64,000 nucleotides of DNA from assembly GCF_900105755.1 (NCBI RefSeq), contig NZ_FNTQ01000001.1, forward strand, positions 8,742,001-8,806,000, given 5' to 3'. The notes beneath the pieces are model-generated. The model was not told the DNA's origin, did no database searches, and saw only the letters and a program-made list of their open reading frames with translations. The position numbers and the translations under genes are program-made. This DNA is from Streptomyces sp. Ag109_O5-10. GTDB taxonomy: Bacteria > Actinomycetota > Actinomycetes > Streptomycetales > Streptomycetaceae. Positions 51,656-60,045 of this stretch are shown here, in pieces (the first letter of the stretch is position 1; each line of letters starts with the position of its first letter).

Positions 51656-52311
51656 CGTTGCGTGTCGTCCTGGCCGACGACCAGGCCCTGGTGCGTACCG
51701 GCTTCCGCATGATCATCGACGCCCGGGACGACCTGGAGGTGGTCGGTGAGGCGTCCGACGGCGGCGAGGCGGTGCGGCTGACGCGGGAGCTGGCGCCCGA
51801 CGTGGTGCTGATGGACGTCCGCATGCCCGTCGTGGACGGCATCGAGGCGACCCGCCGGATCGTGGCGGACGGCGGCCGGGCCCGGGTGCTCGTGCTGACC
51901 ACCTGGGACGTGGACGCGCACGTGGTCGACGCGCTGCGGGCCGGAGCGAGCGGATTCCTGCTGAAGGACATCCGCGCCCCCGAACTCGTCGAAGCGATCC
52001 GCGTCACCGCGCGCGGTGACGCGCTGCTGGCGCCCACCGTGCTGAGCCGCGTCCTCGACCGGTTCCTGCGCACCACGCCCGACCCGGCGCCGCCGCCGTC
52101 CCTGCGGGACCTCTCCGGCCGCGAGCGGGAGGTGCTCACCCTGATCGGGCAGGCACTGTCGAACGCAGAGATCGCCGAGCGGCTGCGCCTGTCGGAGGCC
52201 ACCGTGAAGAACCACGTCACGGCGGTGCTGCGCAAACTGGGCCTGCGCGACCGCGTCCAGGCCGTCGTCGCCGCCTACGACCACGGCCTGGTACGACCGC
52301 GCCGCGCCTGA
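51652..52311 (+). CDS. NarL/FixJ-family response regulator
   Basis: A 219-aa regulator: receiver domain 1-120 with D9/D10 and phosphoacceptor D55 (VVLMDVRMPV), switch Thr in VLVLTTWDVDAHV and Lys in GFLLKDIRAPEL, then a LuxR-type helix-turn-helix (about 150-210, LSGREREVLTLIGQALSNAE, LRLSEATVKNHVTAVLRKL). It is translationally coupled with the upstream kinase and is its evident partner. A bulged hairpin follows its stop. Confidence 0.95.
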   Translation: MTLRVVLADDQALVRTGFRMIIDARDDLEVVGEASDGGEAVRLTRELAPDVVLMDVRMPVVDGIEATRRIVADGGRARVLVLTTWDVDAHVVDALRAGASGFLLKDIRAPELVEAIRVTARGDALLAPTVLSRVLDRFLRTTPDPAPPPSLRDLSGREREVLTLIGQALSNAEIAERLRLSEATVKNHVTAVLRKLGLRDRVQAVVAAYDHGLVRPRRA

Positions 52312-52323
52312 GCCCACCGGCCT

Positions 52324-52351
52324 CGGTCCCTCCTCCTCAGGGAGGAGACCG
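52324..52351 (+). terminator. Hairpin terminator after the response regulator
   Basis: CTCCTCC (52330-52336) pairs with GGAGGAG (52341-52347) around a TCAG loop. After a 2-nt bulge, CGGT pairs with ACCG, extending the stem. It begins 13 nt past the stop codon. Confidence 0.6.
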
Positions 52352-52422
52352 GGCCGCCGTCCTCCCGTGCTCCCGGTCGCGGTCCGTCCCGGCGGGCGAT
52401 CCGCGGCCCGGGTGACCGGCCC

Positions 52423-52435
52423 TAGCGTCGAGATG
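52423..52435 (+). promoter_or_regulatory. Leaderless-type -10 box of the GPP34 gene
   Basis: TAGCGT (52423-52428) ends six bases before the GTG start at 52435, and no ribosome-binding site is present. This is the common layout of leaderless Streptomyces transcripts. No clear -35 is visible. Confidence 0.45.
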
Positions 52436-53073
52436 TGACCGATGACCTGGCCTGCCTCATGTACCTGCTCGCCCACGACGACGCGGCCGAAGGACCGTAC
52501 GACCGCTCCCGGACCGAGCTGCTGGTCCGTGCCGCCGCCCTCGCCGACCTCACGCTGCGCGGCCGGCTCGGAGAGGACCGCGGCACGGTCACCGTGTCCG
52601 GCACGGAACCGGCCGGCGACCCCGTCCTGGACGGGGTGCTGCGCGACGCCGTCGGCGGACACGGCTGGAAGCAGCTCGTACGCCGGCACCGCCGGCGGAG
52701 CCTGACGGAGGTCGAGGACCGGCTCGCCGCAGCCGGACTCCTCACCCTGCGGGCGCCCCGCTTCCGCCTCGGCGCCCGCCGGTCGACGGTGACGGACCAC
52801 GCCGTGTCCGCGGCACTGCGCGCCAGGGTGTCCGCAGCACTGCACGGCGACGGCCCCGTGCGGGAGGTTCCCGACGCCGACGCCGTGCTGGTGGCGCTGG
52901 CCGCGGCGGGACGGGTCCGGGCGGTCGTGTCACGGCAGGACCAGAAGACCCACCGGGCCCGTATCGACGCCTGCACGAGCCGCCTCGGCGCCCTCGCGCC
53001 CGGCCTGGAACACGCCGTGCGCGCGCTGCCGACGACCATGGTCGCGGCGCAGGGCGGCATGGGCGGCAGCTGA
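52435..53073 (+). CDS. GPP34-family protein
   Basis: A 212-aa protein of the GPP34 (GOLPH3-like) family, which in actinobacteria is often duplicated and has no established role; the eukaryotic members bind phosphatidylinositol 4-phosphate. Typical stretches are DLACLMYLLAHDD, RTELLVRAAALADLTLRGRL and RSLTEVEDRLAAAGLLTLRA. It is all helical without a signal peptide. The GTG start follows a -10 box by 6 nt. It is not obviously linked to the neighbouring two-component system or esterase. The 98 bp after it hold degenerate CGAGGCGGGAC copies. Confidence 0.85.
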   Translation: MTDDLACLMYLLAHDDAAEGPYDRSRTELLVRAAALADLTLRGRLGEDRGTVTVSGTEPAGDPVLDGVLRDAVGGHGWKQLVRRHRRRSLTEVEDRLAAAGLLTLRAPRFRLGARRSTVTDHAVSAALRARVSAALHGDGPVREVPDADAVLVALAAAGRVRAVVSRQDQKTHRARIDACTSRLGALAPGLEHAVRALPTTMVAAQGGMGGS

Positions 53074-53171
53074 CCGCAGGGCGGAGCCCCGCACCGCGGG
53101 GCGGGAGAACCGCACGCGAGGCGGGACACCGTCCCCGAGGCGGGACGACCGACAGCAAGGGGGAGACGACC

Positions 53172-54797
53172 ATGCACCGCACCTTGACCACCCTGGCCTG
53201 CGCCCTGACCGCCGTACTCGCGGCGGCCTGGTCTCCGGCGCCACCCGCCCGGCCCGCCGTCGCGACGACGGTGCACACCCGCGACGGCCTGGTGCGGGGA
53301 GCCGCACACGACGGATACCGCACCTTCGAGGGCATCCCCTACGCGGCCCCACCGGTCGGCACGCTGCGCTGGGCGGCCCCGCGCCGTCCGGCCGCCTGGA
53401 CAGGGGTGCGAGACGCGACCCGGCCCGCGAGCGCCTGCCCGCAGCCGGCCGGCGAGGTGCCCGGTGGCAGCACCGACGAGGACTGCCTCCACCTGAACGT
53501 CACGACACCCGACGGCGCGAGCCCGGCGCACCCCAGGCCGGTGATCGTATGGCTGCACGGCGGCGGTTTCACCACCGGGGCGGGCAGCTCGTACGACGCC
53601 CACCGCATGGCCGTTCGGGGCGACGTCGTGGTCGTCACCGTGAACTACCGCCTCGGGGCGCTCGGTTTCCTCGCGCGCGCGGGGCTGCCCGGCTCCGGCA
53701 CCTTCGGGCTGGCCGACCAGCAGGCGGCGCTGCGCTGGGTCCGTGCCGGCATCGGCGCCTTCGGCGGCGACCCGCACGAGGTGACGCTGGCCGGCGAGTC
53801 CGCGGGCGGCTACAGCGTCTGCGCCCAACTCGCCTCACCCGCGGCCGCCGGACTCTTCGACCGGGCGATCATCGAGAGCGGCCCCTGCACCGGCAGTCCC
53901 GACCGCCCCTTCGCGCCGTCCGCCGTTCCCCTGTCCACGGCACGCGACGCGGGCGCGGACCTCGCGTCGAACGTCGGCTGCGGCTCCTCCCACGACGTCC
54001 TCGCCTGCCTGCGGCGCGTGCGGGTCTCCCGGCTGCTCGCCGCCCAGGACACGGACCAACAGCCCGCCTACGGCACCCCGTTGCTGCCCGGTGATCCCAC
54101 GGCGGCGATCGCCGGCGGCCGCTTCCACCAGGTCCCCGTGCTCATCGGGAACAACCACGACGAGGGCAACGGCTGGGCCGCCGGCATCATCCAGGCCGGC
54201 CACCCCGTCACCCCCGCCACCTGGCCCGACGTCGCCGCCGCCTTCTTCCCCTCCCCGGGGCAGGCGGAGGCGGTCGTCCGCGCGTATCCGGTGCACGGCG
54301 CCGACGGCGGCCCGGTGTTCGGCGCGGTCATCGGCGACGCGGACTTCGCCTGCCCGACGGCGCGCACCGGCGGCCTGCTCGCGGCCCGGGTGCCGGTCTG
54401 GCGGTACGAGTTCGCCGACGAGCACGCTCCGCCCCTCACCCCGGGCACCCCGCCGTTCCCGCTCGGCGCACCGCACGCGAGCGAACTGCCCTACCTCTTC
54501 GACCTGGGCGGCCGGCCCCGCGAACTGACCGCGGCACAGCACCGGCTGGCCGACACCATGATCGACTACTGGAGCCGCTTCGCCCGCACCGCCGACCCGA
54601 ACGGCCCGTCGGCGCCGGTCTGGTCCCGGCACACGGTGCTCTCCCTGGCACCGGACCACGTCGTGCCCACCCGGACGGCGGAGTCCCGCCACCACTGCGC
54701 GTTCTGGAGCGCGCTCGAGCCGGGCGGCTGGAGTTCTGCGGGGGGAGAGCGCGCGACAAGGGGTAGGAGCGCCGGCGAGGCGCCTCAGGGCCGGTAG
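53172..54797 (+). CDS. Secreted type-B carboxylesterase
   Basis: A 541-aa alpha/beta hydrolase of the carboxylesterase type-B family. A Sec signal peptide (residues 1 to about 31) is followed by YRTFEGIPYAAPPVGTLRW. The oxyanion-hole HGGGF motif is at 129-133, and the nucleophile S210 lies in LAGESAGGYSVC, preceded by DQQAALRWVRAGIGAFGGDP. The catalytic acid region is NNHDEGNGW and the histidine is in LGAPHASELPYLFDL. It should hydrolyse ester or carbamate substrates outside the cell. The 3' end overlaps the opposite-strand deacetylase gene by 13 bp. Confidence 0.92.
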   Translation: MHRTLTTLACALTAVLAAAWSPAPPARPAVATTVHTRDGLVRGAAHDGYRTFEGIPYAAPPVGTLRWAAPRRPAAWTGVRDATRPASACPQPAGEVPGGSTDEDCLHLNVTTPDGASPAHPRPVIVWLHGGGFTTGAGSSYDAHRMAVRGDVVVVTVNYRLGALGFLARAGLPGSGTFGLADQQAALRWVRAGIGAFGGDPHEVTLAGESAGGYSVCAQLASPAAAGLFDRAIIESGPCTGSPDRPFAPSAVPLSTARDAGADLASNVGCGSSHDVLACLRRVRVSRLLAAQDTDQQPAYGTPLLPGDPTAAIAGGRFHQVPVLIGNNHDEGNGWAAGIIQAGHPVTPATWPDVAAAFFPSPGQAEAVVRAYPVHGADGGPVFGAVIGDADFACPTARTGGLLAARVPVWRYEFADEHAPPLTPGTPPFPLGAPHASELPYLFDLGGRPRELTAAQHRLADTMIDYWSRFARTADPNGPSAPVWSRHTVLSLAPDHVVPTRTAESRHHCAFWSALEPGGWSSAGGERATRGRSAGEAPQGR

Positions 54798-55564
54798 ACC
54801 ATCCCGGGCTGGGGCTTGGCGGGGGCGAGCAGTTGCGACACCGTGACGACGGTGTAGCCACGCTGCTTCAGCGCCTTGAGAATCCCGGGGACGGCGGGCA
54901 CGGTCCCCTTGTGCAGGTCGTGCAGCAGGATGATGCCGTCGCGGTGGGTCTGTTCGAGAACCCGCTTGGTGATCAGCGCCGAGTCCGTCGTCTCGTAGTC
55001 CTTGGCGGTGACGCTCCACAGCACCTGCGCCAGCCCGAGCTCCCGGCAGACCTTGGCCACTGTGCGGTCCGTACGGCCCTCCGGCGGACGCATCAGGACG
55101 GGCCTGGTGCCGGTGATCCTCTCGATGGCGTTCTGGGTCCGGGTCAGCTCCGCACGGGCGCCGGCCTCGTCGAGGTCCGTCAGCCTCGGGTGGGTCCAGG
55201 TGTGGTTGCCGATTTCCTCCCCCTCCTCGGCGATGCGGCGCAGGATGCCGGGGTACTTCGAGATGTGCCCCCTGCCCTGCACGAAGAAGGTGGCGTGCAG
55301 ATGCTGCTGCTTGAGGATGTCCAGCAGCCTGGGAGTCGTCGCGCTGGGGCCGCCGTCGAAGCTGAGGGCCACACACTTCGCCCTGCGGCAGTCGACGTCT
55401 CCGGTCACCGATCCCGATGCCTTGTTCCGGGCGGTGCGTGGCGAGGTGTGCTCGTAGGTCGTCACCGTCAGGGCCAGAGTCACGGCGACGGCCACGGCGA
55501 CGACGGCCGCCGTCGCGACGGCGATGAGTACACGGGACCGTCTGGTACGTGCGTTGAAGAGCAT
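54785..55564 (-). CDS. NodB-type polysaccharide deacetylase with altered metal motif
   Basis: A 259-aa membrane-anchored or secreted CE4 enzyme: one N-terminal helix (about residues 13-35) and a NodB domain. Motif 1 reads SFDGGPS: the catalytic-base Asp70 is kept but the second, metal-binding Asp is Gly71. Motif 2 GNHTWTHPRL (H121, H125), motif 3 RPPEG and motif 5 IILLHD are present. The substrate would be peptidoglycan, chitin oligomers or another N-acetylated polymer. It lies 30 bp after the acyltransferase-3 gene on the same strand, with AAGGGG before the ATG. Activity with the Gly variant is uncertain, although DxG variants exist. Confidence 0.87.
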   Translation of the reverse strand: MLFNARTRRSRVLIAVATAAVVAVAVAVTLALTVTTYEHTSPRTARNKASGSVTGDVDCRRAKCVALSFDGGPSATTPRLLDILKQQHLHATFFVQGRGHISKYPGILRRIAEEGEEIGNHTWTHPRLTDLDEAGARAELTRTQNAIERITGTRPVLMRPPEGRTDRTVAKVCRELGLAQVLWSVTAKDYETTDSALITKRVLEQTHRDGIILLHDLHKGTVPAVPGILKALKQRGYTVVTVSQLLAPAKPQPGMVYRP

Positions 55565-55594
55565 GGGAGCCCCTTCTTCGATGGAGTCGCGGGG

Positions 55595-56731
55595 TCAGCG
55601 CGTGCGGGTGAGGGCGGGCCGCGCGGAGAGGTCCCGCGGCCGCATGTCGAGGGTCAGGCGTTGCCTCAGCCGGCGTCCGAGCCGACGTTCCACCAGCCTG
55701 TGGACCAGCAGGGCGAGCCCCAGCATGCAGACGACGGACAGCGCCGTCGCGGGCAGCGGCCCCAGCCCCGGGAACGCCCGGACCAGGCCCTTGGCCAGGG
55801 GGACCCCGAGGCTCTGGTGGACGAGGTAGAAGGGGTAGGTGAGCGCCCCGGCGGTGACCGGCCAGCGCCAGCGCAGCCCGGTCAGCGGGCCGGTTCCGGC
55901 GAGGGCGAGCAGCCCGAGGCAGAGTGTGAGCACCACCGCGCAGACGGCCCAGGAGGGCCGCCCCTCGCCAGGGGGTACGGCGGCGTGGTCGGCCACCCGT
56001 AGGTCGAGCACGGTGAGCTGGTAGCACCAGGCGAAGCCGAGCAGCAGCCAGAGCAGCAGGCTCTGCCCGAACCTGTGCATGAGGTGGAGCACGATGCCGG
56101 CGACGAACAGCCCGGTGTACCGGGTCAGGACGAATTCGTCGAGCAGCGGCGAGTGGAGTTCACGGGCGATGACACCGGCCAGCAGCCAGGCTCCGCAGCA
56201 GGCCACCACCCGCCGGTAGGTCAGGCCGAGGACGAGGAGCGCGGCCATCAGCAGGTAGAAGCGTGCCTCCACCCAGAGGGTCCAGCTGACTCCGTCGACC
56301 GGATCGAGTCCCAGTGGTCCCGGGGCCATCGTCAGGTTCCCCAGCACCGTACGCGGGTCGACGTGGGTGGCGGCGGGCCACCGGACCAGCCGTGAGCCCA
56401 GGACGAGCAGGACGACCAGGAGCACCGCGCACCAGTAGGCCGGAAAGAGCCGTGCGAAGCGGGAGACGGTGAACTGCGCCGGGGTCCGCCCCCAGCAGCT
56501 CATGCAGATCACGAAGCCGCTGATGAGGAAGAAGAACTCGACGCCGAGCCAGCCGTAGCCGCTGATCTCGTGCAGGAGCGGGGCGGAGTCCCGGAGTTCG
56601 GTTCTGCCCCAGAAGTGCGGGGTGGGCGTGCCCAGGAAGTGGTATGCGGCGACCATCAGCGCGGCCACCAGGCGAAGTCCGTCGATCGCGACGAGGCGCG
56701 ACGGCCCGCTGTGCGGTTCGGGGGACGGCAT
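55595..56731 (-). CDS. Acyltransferase-3 family membrane protein
   Basis: A 378-aa membrane acyltransferase with about ten helices. It starts with RLVAIDGLRLVAALMVAAYH, the conserved N-terminal helix with the essential His, and includes GVEFFFLISGFVICMS and RFARLFPAYW. Such enzymes O-acylate exopolysaccharides, peptidoglycan, lipids or antibiotics across the membrane. It lies between an ABC exporter unit and a NodB deacetylase on the same strand, which suggests joint modification of a cell-envelope polymer (inference). Confidence 0.92.
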   Translation of the reverse strand: MPSPEPHSGPSRLVAIDGLRLVAALMVAAYHFLGTPTPHFWGRTELRDSAPLLHEISGYGWLGVEFFFLISGFVICMSCWGRTPAQFTVSRFARLFPAYWCAVLLVVLLVLGSRLVRWPAATHVDPRTVLGNLTMAPGPLGLDPVDGVSWTLWVEARFYLLMAALLVLGLTYRRVVACCGAWLLAGVIARELHSPLLDEFVLTRYTGLFVAGIVLHLMHRFGQSLLLWLLLGFAWCYQLTVLDLRVADHAAVPPGEGRPSWAVCAVVLTLCLGLLALAGTGPLTGLRWRWPVTAGALTYPFYLVHQSLGVPLAKGLVRAFPGLGPLPATALSVVCMLGLALLVHRLVERRLGRRLRQRLTLDMRPRDLSARPALTRTR

Positions 56732-56749
56732 GTCGGAACCGGGACCGGG

Positions 56750-56839
56750 TCAGCAGACGGTGGCCGGCGGGCGGCTGACGCCTGTCCCGGGCCGGACGTG
56801 CGGGAGCGGTTTCTTCGGCGACTCGGCGTCGGCGGGCAT
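56750..56839 (-). CDS. Possible 29-aa peptide
   Basis: The ATG at 56839 has GGAGG 10 nt upstream and opens a 29-residue frame: MPADAESPKKPLPHVRPGTG followed by VSRPPATVC and a stop. It lies between the ABC permease and the acyltransferase on the same strand. It is basic, proline-rich and ends in Cys. It could be a leader peptide, an exported peptide or chance; I recognise no family. Confidence 0.3.
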   Translation of the reverse strand: MPADAESPKKPLPHVRPGTGVSRPPATVC

Positions 56840-56924
56840 GGCGAAGCGACCTCCGTGCAGGGGAAGTTGGGAACCCCGGTGAGGGGCGGACGGTGAGGGG
56901 GAGTGGTGCGGGTGCGGCGACTGC

Positions 56925-57881
56925 TCAGACGCGGCGGCGCAGGAGCAGCACGGTGACGACCGTGAGCAGGACGGCCAGGCCGCCGAGGACGGCGGTGTCG
57001 GTCCACTGGAAGGCCCAGTAGTCACCGGCGGGGTTGGCCTCGTAGAAACGGGCCACGTACCCATGTGCCGTCATGCACTCCTTCAGCCGGGCCCCTGACG
57101 GGAAAGCACAGTTGAACACGGAGTCGTGGCGTCCGGAGGCCGTGATCAGGCCGTAGTTCCCGGTCGACCACTTCTCGCCCATCGGCGCCTTGGGGGCGCT
57201 GCCGGCGCTGACATAGGTGTGCGGCGGCACCAGGAGCCGGGTCCAGTGCGTCCACTCCAGCAGGAGGATCGTCATCCCCGTCACCAGCAGGGTCAGGCCC
57301 ATCGCCGCCAGGACCCGGCGGGCCAGCAGGCCCAGCAGGGTGCCGGCCGCCAGGCCGAACAGGGCGGCCGCGACGACGCGGGGGCCCGAGCCGCTCAGCG
57401 CGGTGGTGTCGTACCAGAACAGGCCGTAGCTGCGGTCGGCGGCCGGGCGCCACCACCAGGCGAACACTCCCGCGAGCAGGCCGGAGAGGGCGGTCGTGGT
57501 CACCGCGGCGAGGGCGAACCGGGAGGCGAACCACTGGCCGCGGCTCGGGCCCTGGGCGAGGACCATGCGGTGCGTGCCCAGTTCCCGGTCGCGGCCCAGC
57601 AACGGGGCGCCCCAGAAGACTCCGATGACGACGGGCAGCAGGATGTTCAGCGCCCCGAGGTACTTCAGCGGCTCGACGTCCAGCAGGAGTGGCAGGCCGG
57701 TGTCGGGCCGGGTGCAGTACAGCGGCCCGGTGGCGCAGTGGTCGAACAGCCCGCTGTGCAAGGCGTCCAGCATGCGCGAGCGGTAGTACGCGGCGATCGC
57801 CGCGGTGAGGATGAGGGCGGCCGCGCCGATGCCGGCCGGGACGCGCTGCTGGCGCCAGGCGAGCCAGAGGGAGCCTTTCAC
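56925..57881 (-). CDS. ABC transporter permease of a YtrA-linked system
   Basis: A 318-aa membrane protein with about six helices: an N-terminal helix (about 16-33), one with LNILLPVVIGVFWGAPLLGR, several in the middle (ALAAVTTTALSGLLAGVFAW, LLGLLARRVLAAMGLTLLVT) and a C-terminal one before LLLRRRV. Two extracytoplasmic loops are large; the second has cysteines in FNCAFPSGARLKECM. It overlaps the ATPase gene by 4 bp. The substrate is unknown; GntR(YtrA)-ABC systems often respond to cell-wall antibiotics. Confidence 0.82.
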   Translation of the reverse strand: MKGSLWLAWRQQRVPAGIGAAALILTAAIAAYYRSRMLDALHSGLFDHCATGPLYCTRPDTGLPLLLDVEPLKYLGALNILLPVVIGVFWGAPLLGRDRELGTHRMVLAQGPSRGQWFASRFALAAVTTTALSGLLAGVFAWWWRPAADRSYGLFWYDTTALSGSGPRVVAAALFGLAAGTLLGLLARRVLAAMGLTLLVTGMTILLLEWTHWTRLLVPPHTYVSAGSAPKAPMGEKWSTGNYGLITASGRHDSVFNCAFPSGARLKECMTAHGYVARFYEANPAGDYWAFQWTDTAVLGGLAVLLTVVTVLLLRRRV

Positions 57882-58792
57882 GCCGCCGCCTCCGTCCGCT
57901 CGCCCGCGGCGGTCCGCGCCGGCTCCTCCGGGGCCTGGAGGTAGCCGATCAGGATGTCCTCCAGCCGCGGCCGTGCCGTGTGCCAGTCGCCGCGCAGCGG
58001 TCCGCGCTGTCTCACCAGGGCGGTCAGTTGCCGGCCGGCGATGCGGCGCTGTACGACGGTGTGCTGTGCGGCAAGGGCGTCGGCCCGGTCGGCGGAGCAG
58101 GTCAGTACGGCGTGGCTCTCGCGCAGCGCCTCGGCGTCCTCGCTCAGCTCGGCCCGGCCCTCGCGCAGCACCAGCACCCAGTCGCAGGTCTCCTCCAGTT
58201 CGGGCAGGACGTGCGAGGAGAGCACGATGCTCGTGCCGCGCTCGGCGGCCTCGGACATCAGCGCCGCCATGATCTCGCCCCGGGCCACCGGGTCGAGGTC
58301 GGCCAACGGCTCGTCGAGCAGCAGGAGTTCGGGTCGCTTACCGAGGGCCAGGGCGAGCGCGACGCGGGTGCGCCGGCCGGGCGAGAGTTCGCCGACGCGG
58401 GCATGGGGCGGGATGCCGCCCTCCTGGACGATCCGCTCGGCGGCCGCCCGGTCCCACGAGGAGTTCAGCTTCTCGCCCATCAGCAGGGTGTCCGCCACGG
58501 TGAACCGGGGGTAGAGCGGCTTGTCCTGGGTGAGCAGGGCGACCCGGGTGCGGGCCTCGGGGGTGCCGGGCGCGGCGCCCAGTACCCGCAGGTCCCCGGT
58601 GCCGGCTCGCAGGAGGCCGCCGGCCAGGTGCAGCAGCGTGCTCTTGCCGGCGCCGTTGCGTCCGACGAGAGCGGCTATCCGGCCGCCGGGTATGGTGAAC
58701 TCGCAGTCCCGCAGGGCCCAGTCGCCCCGCCTCCGGTACTGGAATCCGAGTCCCGTGGCGCGCACCGCGGCCGGCGCGTCTGGCCCGGTCAT
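57878..58792 (-). CDS. ABC transporter ATP-binding protein
   Basis: A 304-aa ATPase: Walker A GRNGAGKST, Q-loop LLTQDKPLYPRFTV, signature-like ELSPGRRTRVALALAL (LSPGR in place of LSGGQ), Walker B LLLLDEPLADLD, and switch His in IVLSSHVLPE. The C-terminal 70 residues are a regulatory extension. The ATG overlaps the gntR stop by 4 bp and the end overlaps the permease by 4 bp, so gntR-ATPase-permease are tightly coupled. Confidence 0.93.
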   Translation of the reverse strand: MTGPDAPAAVRATGLGFQYRRRGDWALRDCEFTIPGGRIAALVGRNGAGKSTLLHLAGGLLRAGTGDLRVLGAAPGTPEARTRVALLTQDKPLYPRFTVADTLLMGEKLNSSWDRAAAERIVQEGGIPPHARVGELSPGRRTRVALALALGKRPELLLLDEPLADLDPVARGEIMAALMSEAAERGTSIVLSSHVLPELEETCDWVLVLREGRAELSEDAEALRESHAVLTCSADRADALAAQHTVVQRRIAGRQLTALVRQRGPLRGDWHTARPRLEDILIGYLQAPEEPARTAAGERTEAAA

Positions 58793-59217
58793 GCGTCCTC
58801 CTTCGTAGGTTCCCGGTCGCCCGGGGTGTGGGTGTCGTGTTCGTCGTGGGTGTCCAGGGCCGCTGTGACCATGGCGAGGACGTCGGCCCGCTCCAGGCCT
58901 TCGGCCCGGGCGCGGGCCACCCAGGCGGTGACCTCCCGGCGCAGCGGGGAGTCGTCCTCCGCGCCGGGGCGGGCGAGTGATCGCGTCACGAAGGTGCCGA
59001 GGCCGCGGCGGAGTTCGACCAGGCCGGCCTGCTCCAGGTCGCGGTAGGCCCGGAGCACGGTGTTGGGGTTGATGGCGGTCGCCGCCACCACCTCCTTGGC
59101 CGTGGGCAGCTTGTCCCCGACCTTCAGGAACCCCATCCGGAGCGCTCGTTCGGTCTGCTCGACGATCTGTACGTAGGCCGGTACGCCGCTGCCGCGGTCG
59201 ATCCGGTAGTCGATCAC
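58789..59217 (-). CDS. GntR-family regulator, YtrA subfamily
   Basis: A 142-aa short GntR protein: winged helix at about 10-78 (GVPAYVQIVEQTERALRMGF, GDKLPTAKEVVAATAINPNT, GLGTFVTR) and a short helical tail of the YtrA type. Such regulators repress their own ABC operon and respond to envelope stress. The GTG start at 59217 has GGAAGG upstream, and a perfect 12-bp inverted repeat at 59233-59274 lies just before it, a likely autoregulatory operator. Confidence 0.92.
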   Translation of the reverse strand: MIDYRIDRGSGVPAYVQIVEQTERALRMGFLKVGDKLPTAKEVVAATAINPNTVLRAYRDLEQAGLVELRRGLGTFVTRSLARPGAEDDSPLRREVTAWVARARAEGLERADVLAMVTAALDTHDEHDTHTPGDREPTKEDA

Positions 59218-59232
59218 GTCGCCTTCCTCGGT

Positions 59233-59274
59233 TCCACCATGCTTGTGCTAATGAATTAATGGAAGCATGGTGGA
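59233..59274. promoter_or_regulatory. Inverted-repeat operator upstream of gntR
   Basis: TCCACCATGCTT (59233-59244) and AAGCATGGTGGA (59263-59274) are exact inverted repeats around an 18-nt AT-rich centre. The centre is the most AT-rich stretch nearby and may hold the -10. TTGACA on the minus strand (59293-59288) is upstream. The arrangement fits a GntR dimer-of-dimers or looped site. Confidence 0.72.
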
Positions 59275-59334
59275 TGTCCGCCCGCGCTGTCAAACTCCTT
59301 TGAGCGCGTGAGCGCGTGAGCGGGGGGAGGGGTG

Positions 59335-59370
59335 CCGCCGGTGGGCCGCGTCGCCGGGCGGCACCGGCGG
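59335..59370 (-). terminator. Hairpin after the flavin reductase gene
   Basis: CCGCCGGTG (59335-59343) pairs with CACCGGCGG (59362-59370) around an 18-nt, GC-rich loop. It lies 4 nt past the minus-strand stop at 59375 and insulates the gntR operon. Confidence 0.5.
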
Positions 59371-59374
59371 GGAA

Positions 59375-59983
59375 TCAGGCGGTGCCGGGTTCCTCGTAGG
59401 GGATGCGGTTCAGGTGCAGCACCTCACCGAGAGTGCCCCACTCGTCGCCGCCGAGCTTCGTCAGGGGGCGCAGCAGCTCGCTGCTGGGGCGGCCGTCCGC
59501 GAGGTACTTCTCGTCGACCGCGGCCTGCAGCACCCGCCCGAAGACCAGGGTGCAGTTGCCCATGCGCAGGGTGGTGTGGGAACGGCACTCCAGCGCCACA
59601 TGGGCGGCCGCCACCCTGGGCGGGCGGACGCTTCGGCTGGCTTCCCGCTCGATGCCCGCGGTGTCGAACTCGCTCACCGAGCGCGGGAAGTCGGTGGCCG
59701 TGGCGTTGATCAGCCGCAGGAGCGGTTCGGACGAGAAGTTGACGACGAACTCCCCGGTCGCCTCGACGTTCCGCAGCGAGTCCTTCCGGCCGATCGAGGT
59801 GAACTGGACGATCGGGGGATCGGTGCTGGCGATGCTGAAGAAGGAGTGCGGCGCGAGGTTCTCGGTCCGTCCGTCGGGGGTGATCGTGGAGACCCATGCG
59901 ATCGGCCGGGGAATGACCACCGACGTCAGAAACCTGTAGAAGTCCGTGCTGCTCATCGCCTCGGGGGCGTATTCCACACGCAT
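59375..59983 (-). CDS. Flavin-reductase-like (FMN-binding split barrel) protein
   Basis: A 202-aa protein of the flavin reductase family. Blocks are PRPIAWVSTITPDGRTENLAPHSFF, PPIVQFTSIGRKDSLRN, GEFVVNFSS and an end with LGEVLHLNRIPYEEPG. The PHSFF segment lines the FMN site in relatives that supply reduced flavin to monooxygenases or act as FMN-binding proteins. ATG 59983 is the first Met before conserved sequence. A MarR fragment lies directly upstream on the same strand; an intact MarR regulator may once have controlled it. Confidence 0.85.
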   Translation of the reverse strand: MRVEYAPEAMSSTDFYRFLTSVVIPRPIAWVSTITPDGRTENLAPHSFFSIASTDPPIVQFTSIGRKDSLRNVEATGEFVVNFSSEPLLRLINATATDFPRSVSEFDTAGIEREASRSVRPPRVAAAHVALECRSHTTLRMGNCTLVFGRVLQAAVDEKYLADGRPSSELLRPLTKLGGDEWGTLGEVLHLNRIPYEEPGTA

Positions 59984-60045
59984 GGACCGAGTATCGGACC
60001 GGCGCACCTGGGTCTTCCGCAGCCCGCCGGGTGTGTCGTGCCGGC

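Noticed and set aside
53074..53171. CGAGGCGGGAC-like copies before the carboxylesterase considered as operators
   Set aside because: The copies are degenerate and irregularly spaced; they look like decayed simple repeats.
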